From assembly GCA_021156225.1 (NCBI GenBank), contig JAJNBN010000119.1:1-11063 (forward strand): DNA of 11,063 bases. Direction: 5' to 3'. A program made the position numbers and the translations under genes. The DNA is from Verrucomicrobiota bacterium. GTDB taxonomy: Bacteria > Verrucomicrobiota > Verrucomicrobiia > Limisphaerales > JAEYXS01. Under the pieces are notes generated by a model. It was not told the DNA's origin. It ran no database searches and saw only the letters and a program-made list of their open reading frames with translations. Each line of letters begins with the position of its first letter. Position 1 is the stretch's first letter. Below are positions 1 through 5,600 of the stretch, one piece after another.

Positions 1-2073
1 GATCTCACCACCCACCGCCCAGCCCGTCTTCTTGTCCGCATCGATCGTCTTCGCCACTTCGAAATCATTCTGGCTGTAATCGGCCGAAGCATTCCGCAGC
101 ATCACCGTGCGTTCCCCATTCGTCGCCAGTTCCACACTCTTCGCTGGCGCTTCCGCCACCGTCGTTTCCCACACTGGCTTGCGCGCCGCATCCAGCGCGA
201 TCACCCGGAAGTTCGCCAATCGACCACCCACAAACGGATCCGTGCGATTCCACACCGCCACCCGCTCCACCGCCTGCACTTCACCCAAGTCCACCTCCCA
301 CCATGGATTCTCCTCAGACGCCGTATGCGTCGTGGACTTCACATCGAACTTCCCATCCGTATTCCCATCCACCGCATAAGCCGCTAACCCGGCAAAGGTC
401 GTGCTCGATTGCTTCGCCGCCTTGCCCTGCGCCACATTCTTGCCGCCGCTGAACACCTGCACCTCCGCCAGTGAAAGAAGCTTTTCTTTCCCTGGAATCT
501 CCACTCTCACAAAGCGCGCCTGCGGCACACTCGCCTCCGCCGCCTTCACCGTCACCTTCACATCGCTCAGCACAAAATTCCCACTCGCCCGCCCCGGCCC
601 CTGACCCGGCAAGCTCTCATCTGCCAATACCTCCAACCGCAAAGCCGTCGCTCCTTTTCCATTCAAGCGCCACTTCACCGTATACACATCCATATCCGCC
701 GCCTCACCCGCCGCGAGGATGCTTTGATCCGATTGCACCGCCAGTGCTGCACCTGACTTTGCTTTCGCTTCCACCGCATTCAGAGTTTCCCATTTCACAC
801 CCGCTGACTGCGCCTTCTCCCACTGCACCATTTCCGCCAGCAGCTCCGGTGAAGTCGCCGCAAATTGTTTTTCCAGCGCCGCGATCTCGCCCTGAATCTT
901 CTCCGTCTTCGCCGTGTCCTCCGCCGTCGGCAGCGGCATCGTCGGAAATTCATCCGGCTTGTCCGTGTCCTCCGTCTGGTTGAAGAACGCGAAGAACTGG
1001 TAATATTCCTTGTGCGAGATCGGATCGAACTTGTGCGTATGACACTGCGCACAATTCATCGTCAGCCCCATCCACACCTGCATCGTCGTGCCCACGCGAT
1101 CCTTGATCGCCGCCACGCGAAACTCCTCGTCATCCGTGCCGCCCTCCGTGTTTGTCATCGTGTTGCGATGAAACGCCGTCGCCACCAATTGCTCCCGCGT
1201 CGGCTTCGGCAACAGATCACCCGCGAGCTGCTCGATTGTGAACTGGTCATACGGCAGATTGCGATTGAACGCGTTGATCACCCAATCGCGATACGGCCAG
1301 ATGTTCATGCGCAAGGGATCGGAGCCATAACCCGCTGAATCCGCATACCGCGCTAGGTCCAGCCACATCCGCGCCCACTTCTCCCCGTAATGCGGCGACG
1401 CCAGTAATCGATCCACCACCTTCTCATACGCATTGGGCGACTTGTCATTCACGAACGCCTCCACCTCCTGCGGCGTGGGTGGCAACCCGATCAGGTCCAG
1501 CGACAACCGCCGGATCAACGTATGCCGGTCCGCCTGTGCCGAAGGCTTCAAGCCCGCTTCATCCAATCGCTCGTAAATAAAATGATCCAATCCATTCGCC
1601 GCCCACCGCTTCGAGGCACTCGTCACCGGCACCTTCGGCAAAGCCGGTTTCGTGAACGCCCAATGATCCTCATACACCGCCCCCTGTTGAATCCACCGCT
1701 TTAACGTCTCGATCTCCTCTGCCGTCAGCGGATGCCCCGTCTTCACCGGCGGCATGATGTCATCCGCATCCTTCGTGATGATGCGCGCATACAGTTCGCT
1801 CTGCTTCAGATCACCCGGCTTGATCGCGAACGATCCGCCCTTGCGCTCCTTCACCGCCTCCTCGCGGATATCCAACCGCAACTTCGCCTCGCGCGTTCCC
1901 TCATCCGGCCCGTGACAATGATAGCATTTGGCCGAGATGATAGGCCGCACATCCCGCTGATAATCCACCTTCCCTCCGCGCTTCTCCGCCGCATTTGCCG
2001 TCGTCACTGACGACAGCAAAACCATTAGCAAACTCGCGCGCTTCAAGGACGCTATGACATCGCAGCTCAACAT
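1..2073 (-). CDS. PSCyt1-DUF1549 exported protein with inserted discoidin/lectin-like domain (C-terminus beyond window)
   Basis: The minus-strand frame is open from the ATG at 2073 to the left edge (691 residues seen, no stop), so the protein is partial. A GAAGGAC ribosome-binding site at 2084-2090 lies 10 nt before the ATG. Residues 10-28 are a signal peptide ending ANA. A Planctomycete cytochrome C (PSCyt1) module follows, with heme-binding CYHCH at residues 50-54. The DUF1549 domain (about 160-365) carries a second CxxCH, CAQCHTHKFDP, at 341-350. A short coiled stretch lies near 385-420. A jelly-roll region from about 460 is interrupted by a fucolectin/F5-8-type-C-like domain at about 519-650 (ENPWWEVDLGEV, GRLANFRV). 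The jelly-roll sequence resumes at 660 (LRNASADYSQNDF). The missing C-terminus should hold DUF1553. The family is known from PVC genomes, usually paired with DUF1501; its biochemistry is poorly defined. Export and heme binding are inferred from motifs. Family call is firm; function is not. Confidence 0.93.
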   Translation of the reverse strand, partial: MLSCDVIASLKRASLLMVLLSSVTTANAAEKRGGKVDYQRDVRPIISAKCYHCHGPDEGTREAKLRLDIREEAVKERKGGSFAIKPGDLKQSELYARIITKDADDIMPPVKTGHPLTAEEIETLKRWIQQGAVYEDHWAFTKPALPKVPVTSASKRWAANGLDHFIYERLDEAGLKPSAQADRHTLIRRLSLDLIGLPPTPQEVEAFVNDKSPNAYEKVVDRLLASPHYGEKWARMWLDLARYADSAGYGSDPLRMNIWPYRDWVINAFNRNLPYDQFTIEQLAGDLLPKPTREQLVATAFHRNTMTNTEGGTDDEEFRVAAIKDRVGTTMQVWMGLTMNCAQCHTHKFDPISHKEYYQFFAFFNQTEDTDKPDEFPTMPLPTAEDTAKTEKIQGEIAALEKQFAATSPELLAEMVQWEKAQSAGVKWETLNAVEAKAKSGAALAVQSDQSILAAGEAADMDVYTVKWRLNGKGATALRLEVLADESLPGQGPGRASGNFVLSDVKVTVKAAEASVPQARFVRVEIPGKEKLLSLAEVQVFSGGKNVAQGKAAKQSSTTFAGLAAYAVDGNTDGKFDVKSTTHTASEENPWWEVDLGEVQAVERVAVWNRTDPFVGGRLANFRVIALDAARKPVWETTVAEAPAKSVELATNGERTVMLRNASADYSQNDFEVAKTIDADKKTGWAVGGEI

Positions 2074-2304
2074 AGGAAATTTAGTCCTTCAACCATACCT
2101 GTTCCCCCGCCCTTCCGCCATGCAAGATTCTTGACCCCGCAATGCACTTTTCCACTCCTTGGAGCGCGGATTGTCCCCATCCGCAGCAAGGCCAATGAAT
2201 GGATAGCGTCAGAATTTTCTCCTGGATCCACTCTACCGATTCAACTGTCATCACTTCTCTCATACGCGCCCAATCTACCCGAAAATCTCGACCCCCGTTA
2301 GTCT

Positions 2305-2334
2305 TGCGTTCCACTACGTTCCAATGCGTTCACA
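2305..2334. repeat. Three tandem degenerate 10-bp repeats (TRCGTTCMAM)
   Basis: TGCGTTCCAC (2305-2314), TACGTTCCAA (2315-2324) and TGCGTTCACA (2325-2334) follow each other without gaps. An extra TGCGTTCC occurs at 2407-2414. A 10-bp period places the sites on one face of the helix, which would suit a DNA-binding regulator. No regulator is identified, and the binding role is inference. Confidence 0.5.
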
Positions 2335-2392
2335 CAAAATGTTCTCTTTCTCACGCCACCACTGTGCCAGCTCTCCTAATCCACCGTGAGGC

Positions 2393-2410
2393 CTATATGC
2401 GCTATATGCG
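2393..2410. repeat. Perfect tandem 9-bp repeat CTATATGCG x2
   Basis: CTATATGCG occurs at 2393-2401 and again at 2402-2410 in direct tandem, 27 bp before a consensus -35 hexamer. It may be a small slippage duplication or a pair of protein-binding half-sites; the sequence alone does not decide. Confidence 0.5.
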
Positions 2411-2436
2411 TTCCTTGGAGACAAAATTACGCCCTC

Positions 2437-2466
2437 TTGACACTCTTGATGTCACGTGAGTTAGTT
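2437..2466 (+). promoter_or_regulatory. Possible promoter with palindrome for the 2493 gene
   Basis: A perfect TTGACA -35 hexamer lies at 2437-2442. The best -10 candidate at normal spacing is the weak TTAGTT at 2461-2466 (18-bp spacer). The spacer contains the 8-bp palindrome TCACGTGA (2452-2459), a position suited to an operator. The implied transcript would start about 20 nt before the ATG at 2493. The poor -10 keeps confidence low. Confidence 0.25.
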
Positions 2467-2492
2467 TCGCCTTAAATGGACAAGGAAATCGG

Positions 2493-3269
2493 ATGAACTC
2501 TGCAGGCAACTTTCGAACCTTATTACTGATGTTGCTACTGGCATTTCTCGCCGAATGCCCTCAAGCCTCAGCTCAAACCGTCTTCAGCTTCAACAAACAG
2601 ATCATCACGACGAATGAATGGCGCACTGCCGCTGGATTCCACAGGGACCGGATGGTGGCCACAAATGCCGACACAGCCTTCACTCTATATCGGACTATAT
2701 GGCAACGGACAAACGAGCAGATGCTGGTATGCTTGCAGTATCCCGGCATCGAGATGTTCGGCACGCCTTACGACGTGACCGTTTACGACTCCAAACTGAA
2801 AGTTGTCCGCAAAGGAGAAATTACTGCTTATCAGGATGATACTCCCTACTGCCTTGCCGAGGTGAAAAGCGATGCTGCCAACCTCCCTGAAGCAATGCGA
2901 GGCCAATGGTTGTTTGCTGTAGCTTTCCGGAAAAACCGTTTTCAAGAGGCCATGCGACTGCATGAACAGAAAACAAATACCGTTGAGAGTATACGGGCTC
3001 AGATATCCAGTCTCCCTTCTGAGTTTTACTTCGAACTGGTCAGTTGGGATGACGCGCATGTGAAGCTGAAATACGGAACGGGCAACTTGAAGCATGCATC
3101 AGTTTCGGAAGTGCGTTGGATAGAAAACGGCTCAAACATTCTTGCTCAGGCAGAGCAAAGCTCGCAGTCACCTCTCACATACATCATTCCCAAGAAACTG
3201 CTGTCATCGGAGCATCTGCTCTTCTCACCGCCTGTCTTTCAAAAAATTGAAAATCTCTCGCCTCCGTAG
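2493..3269 (+). CDS. Secreted protein of unknown function
   Basis: This 258-residue protein matches no family I recognise. The ATG at 2493 has a good Shine-Dalgarno sequence (AAGGAAA, 2482-2488). Residues 9-20 are a hydrophobic signal-peptide core (TLLLMLLLAFLA), and ASA at 25-27 is a plausible signal peptidase I site; LAEC at 19-22 is a poor lipobox because of the Glu. The mature part is mixed polar and aromatic with no further membrane segment, suggesting a beta-rich periplasmic or extracellular protein of about 230 residues. A charged stretch near 145-170 may be helical. Its base composition is more AT-rich than the neighbouring genes, which suggests a different origin or an orphan gene. 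The SDR gene starts 24 bp downstream on the same strand, so the two could share a transcript, though the composition contrast argues against long association. That it is a real gene is supported by ribosome-binding site, signal peptide and length; function is unknown. Confidence 0.75.
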   Translation: MNSAGNFRTLLLMLLLAFLAECPQASAQTVFSFNKQIITTNEWRTAAGFHRDRMVATNADTAFTLYRTIWQRTNEQMLVCLQYPGIEMFGTPYDVTVYDSKLKVVRKGEITAYQDDTPYCLAEVKSDAANLPEAMRGQWLFAVAFRKNRFQEAMRLHEQKTNTVESIRAQISSLPSEFYFELVSWDDAHVKLKYGTGNLKHASVSEVRWIENGSNILAQAEQSSQSPLTYIIPKKLLSSEHLLFSPPVFQKIENLSPP

Positions 3270-3293
3270 CTCATTTCCTTACCATTTCCCCGC

Positions 3294-4046
3294 ATGAACC
3301 AGATCGACCTCCACGGCCGCATGGCCATCGTCACCGGTGGCGCCCGCGGTATCGGCTACGCCATCGCCCAACGCCTCCTCCAATCCGGCGCTAGTGTCAG
3401 CCTCTGGGACCGCGATGCCGACGCCCTCCGTGAAGCCGCCCAATCCCTCGGTCAATTCGGCCAAGTCCACACCACCACCGTCCAACTCACCGATCCCGCC
3501 TCCGTCGAAGCCGCAGCCCAAGCCACCGCTACCGCCTTCGGTAAGATCGACATCCTCGTGAACAACGCGGGCATCGCCGGTGTGAACAAAAAGACTTGGG
3601 AACTCACCCCTGCCGAATGGGGCTCCGTGGTGGATGTGAACCTGAACGGCGTCTTCCTCTGCTGCCGCGCCGTCGTCCCCTACCTCTTGAAGAACGGCTA
3701 CGGTCGCATCGTGAACACCGCCTCCATCGCGGGCAAAGAAGGCAATCCGAACGCCGCCCATTACAGCGCGTCAAAGGCGGGCGTCATCGCCCTCACGAAA
3801 TCCCTCGGCAAAGAACTCGCGCAATCGAACATCTGCGTGAACTGCATCACCCCCGCCGTCATCGTCACGGACATCCTCAAGCAATGCACCCAGCAGCACA
3901 TCGACTACATGCTCTCGAAGATCCCCATGGGCCGCTTCGGCAAAGTCGATGAAGCCGCCGCCCTCGTCGCCTGGCTCAGCTCCGAAGAATGCTCCTTCAC
4001 CACCGCCGGCGTCTTCGACCTCTCCGGAGGACGCGCCACCTATTAA
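3294..4046 (+). CDS. Short-chain dehydrogenase/reductase (SDR), classical type
   Basis: This 250-residue protein is a full-length classical SDR, a cytoplasmic NAD(P)(H)-dependent oxidoreductase. The Rossmann nucleotide-binding motif TGGARGIG is at residues 14-21 and NNAG at 90-93. The catalytic tetrad is complete: Asn116, Ser144, Tyr157 and Lys161 (YSASK). Asp39 at the end of the second strand favours NAD(H) over NADP(H) by the usual family rule. The C-terminal DLSGGRATY is typical of FabG-like and sugar-acid/polyol dehydrogenases. The GKEGNPNAAHYSASK segment recalls 2-keto-3-deoxy-sugar-acid (rhamnonate/fuconate type) dehydrogenases, but I cannot separate these from FabG paralogues by eye. 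The ATG at 3294 has no clear ribosome-binding site. The gene follows the secreted orphan gene by 24 bp and converges on the DUF1501 gene. The nearby sugar permease makes a sugar-catabolic role plausible but unproven. Confidence 0.93.
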   Translation: MNQIDLHGRMAIVTGGARGIGYAIAQRLLQSGASVSLWDRDADALREAAQSLGQFGQVHTTTVQLTDPASVEAAAQATATAFGKIDILVNNAGIAGVNKKTWELTPAEWGSVVDVNLNGVFLCCRAVVPYLLKNGYGRIVNTASIAGKEGNPNAAHYSASKAGVIALTKSLGKELAQSNICVNCITPAVIVTDILKQCTQQHIDYMLSKIPMGRFGKVDEAAALVAWLSSEECSFTTAGVFDLSGGRATY

Positions 4047-4047
4047 C

Positions 4048-4136
4048 GTAGCGGCCGAGGTGACGAGGCGGCCTGACTTTGGAGTGCGGAGGCTTGCCTC
4101 CGCTTTCCGCCCGAGGCGGCTTGACGCCTCGCCTCC
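4048..4136. repeat. Dispersed GTAGC...GAGGCGG repeat, copy 1, with hairpins
   Basis: Bases 4048-4071 match 8511-8534 at 22 of 24 positions, and both copies begin at GTAGC and run into a C/A-rich joint plus TGACT. This copy starts one base after the SDR stop codon and continues into two GC-rich hairpins up to the 3' end of the convergent DUF1501 gene. No transposase or open reading frame is present, so a non-autonomous REP- or MITE-like element is the best description. The repeat identity is seen directly; the element class is inference. Confidence 0.7.
4086..4131. terminator. Two adjacent hairpins between convergent genes, possible two-way terminator
   Basis: GCGGAGGC (4086-4093) pairs perfectly with GCCTCCGC (4096-4103) around a TT loop and is followed by TTT. 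CGAGGCG (4112-4118) pairs with CGCCTCG (4125-4131) around a 6-nt loop. They lie between the ends of the SDR (plus) and DUF1501 (minus) genes, where a terminator is expected. The T tract is short and the hairpins belong to a repeat, so termination is plausible rather than shown. Confidence 0.45.
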
Positions 4137-4140
4137 AGGT

Positions 4141-5589
4141 TTACGCCAGCACCTCCCGTATTACCTCCCCATGCACATCCGTTAACCGCCGGTCAATCCC
4201 CGCATTCCGGTAAACCAGCTTGGTGTGATCAATCCCCAGCAGATGCAGAATGGTCGCATGGAGATCGTAGCAGTACGTCTTGTTCTCCGCCGCCTGATAA
4301 CCGAGTTCATCACTGCGACCATGCGCCACACCCGCTTTGACACCCGCTCCCGCCAGCCAGTTGACGAACGTTCCCCCATTATGATCCCGCCCCACGCTGC
4401 TTTGCGCAAAGGGCGTGCGGCCAAACTCCGTTGACCACACCACCAACGTATCCGCCAGCAATCCTCGCGCCTTGAGATCGCCGAGCAGCGCGGCGATGGG
4501 CTGATCCACACTCGTCGCGATGGGCGGCAGTTCTGCCACAATGCTGGCATGGTTATCCCAGTTGTCTTTCGCACCCTGCGGCCCACTCCATACCTGCACA
4601 AACCGCGTTCCCCGCTCTATCAGCCGCCGCGCCAGCAGACAGCGGCGTCCGAAGTCCTCCGTCACTTTGTTGTCGAGGCCGTAAGCAGTTCGCGTGACCG
4701 CCGATTCGCGACTGAGATCAAACGCTTCCGGCGCGCTAAGCTGCATCTTCGCGGCAAGTTCGCCCGCCGCAATGCGCGCTTCCAACCGTGAATCACCGGG
4801 ATGCTCCCTCAAATGACGCTGATTCATTTTATGCAACAACGCCAGCGAATCGCGCTCAGCCTCACCCATGGCAAACTTATGGCGGCTATCCGCAAACAGA
4901 TCGGGAACCGGCGGATTGGCCGCCGCATTGATAACCGTGCCTTGATGACGTGCCGGAAGGAATCCGGAGCTGAATGTGGCCTTCTGGTTATATGGCAGAC
5001 CGCGTGCGTCAGGCAGCACGATAAAAGCAGGCAATTCATCCACCACGCTACCCAGCGCGTAGGAGATCCATGCACCCATGCACGGAAATCCAGGGATGAG
5101 GAAACCCGTGTTCATCATGTAGGTTCCCGGCCCATGAACATTGGTCTTCGTGGTCATCGCCATCAGGAAGGCGAGCTCATCGACGTGTTTGGCTTGCTCA
5201 GGAAAAACCGAACTGACCCACCGGCCCGATTGCCCATGCTGCTTGAATTCAAACGGACTTTTCATCACCGCACCGACCGCGCCGGTGAACCCCTCCGGCT
5301 TCTCCTTCGGCCCGAGCATCTGCCCATGATGCTTCGCCAGCGCAGGCTTGTAATCGAAGGTATCCATCGGGCTCGCCCCGCCGTTCATGAACAGCTGGAT
5401 GATCCGCTTCACCTTCGGCGGATGATGTAAACCGGCGATAGGATTGAGAAGGGACGGAGAACTCTCAGCGGCCATCAATCCTTCACGCGCCCAAAGCTGC
5501 GCCAACGCCACTGCACCAAGACCGCCGCCAAGCTGGGACAGAAACTGTCGGCGCGAAGGTGGCGAAGCAATGTTGGGCGTATGGTTCAT
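4141..5589 (-). CDS. DUF1501 protein with twin-arginine signal
   Basis: From the ATG at 5589 the protein has 482 residues, the usual length for DUF1501, which has an alkaline phosphatase/sulfatase-like fold. A Tat signal opens it: SRRQFL with Arg13-Arg14, then a Gly/Ala/Leu-rich hydrophobic stretch, implying export of a folded protein. Family hallmarks include GGASPMDTFDYKP early on, LPYNQKATFSSGFLP in the middle, NWDNHASI, then WSTEFGRTP and GRDHNGGTFVNWLAG, and the C-terminal DLHATILHLLGIDHTKLVYR...GIDRRLTDVHG. A TTG 15 nt upstream (5604) would overlap the preceding stop as TTGA and add five residues. I prefer the ATG, which leaves an 11-nt gap after the DUF1553 gene; neither start has a strong ribosome-binding site. 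The two genes form the standard PVC pair and are almost surely co-transcribed. A hydrolase role is inferred from fold; substrate unknown. Confidence 0.93.
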   Translation of the reverse strand: MNHTPNIASPPSRRQFLSQLGGGLGAVALAQLWAREGLMAAESSPSLLNPIAGLHHPPKVKRIIQLFMNGGASPMDTFDYKPALAKHHGQMLGPKEKPEGFTGAVGAVMKSPFEFKQHGQSGRWVSSVFPEQAKHVDELAFLMAMTTKTNVHGPGTYMMNTGFLIPGFPCMGAWISYALGSVVDELPAFIVLPDARGLPYNQKATFSSGFLPARHQGTVINAAANPPVPDLFADSRHKFAMGEAERDSLALLHKMNQRHLREHPGDSRLEARIAAGELAAKMQLSAPEAFDLSRESAVTRTAYGLDNKVTEDFGRRCLLARRLIERGTRFVQVWSGPQGAKDNWDNHASIVAELPPIATSVDQPIAALLGDLKARGLLADTLVVWSTEFGRTPFAQSSVGRDHNGGTFVNWLAGAGVKAGVAHGRSDELGYQAAENKTYCYDLHATILHLLGIDHTKLVYRNAGIDRRLTDVHGEVIREVLA

Positions 5590-5600
5590 GACCTTAATGT

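Larger units (their letters stand above)
2074..2492. promoter_or_regulatory. Divergent intergenic region, no gene
   Basis: This 419-bp gap separates the leftward DUF1549 gene from the rightward secreted orphan gene. Short frames exist on both strands here but have no recognisable protein features or credible starts. The right half is visibly more AT-rich than the flanking GC-rich genes. It holds three phased copies of a 10-bp motif (2305-2334), a fourth partial copy at 2407-2414, a perfect tandem 9-mer (2393-2410), and a promoter-like stretch with a palindrome (2437-2466). It must contain the promoters for both divergent genes; I could not place the leftward one with confidence. Confidence 0.6.

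Noticed and set aside
471..1338. Plus-strand frames rich in Pro/Ser or Arg over the left part
   Set aside because: They are shadows of the minus-strand DUF1549 gene, which is open over the whole region and carries conserved CxxCH motifs.
2305..2334. CRISPR-like array
   Set aside because: Units are only 10 bp and contiguous with no spacers; no cas genes are present.
2081..2459. Short frames in the divergent intergenic region
   Set aside because: Translations on both strands lack signal peptides, domains or believable ribosome-binding sites, and they overlap each other. The region is better explained as regulatory.
2550..2560. Lipoprotein signal (LAEC) in the 2493 gene
   Set aside because: Glu at the position before Cys is not accepted in a normal lipobox; a signal peptidase I site at ASA follows shortly after.
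3279..3761. Minus-strand frame of 160 codons, Gly/Asp/Val-rich
   Set aside because: It is a shadow of the SDR gene, which has every catalytic residue in the other strand.
4801..5430. Plus-strand frame of 209 codons
   Set aside because: It is antisense to the DUF1501 gene, with no ribosome-binding site or domain.
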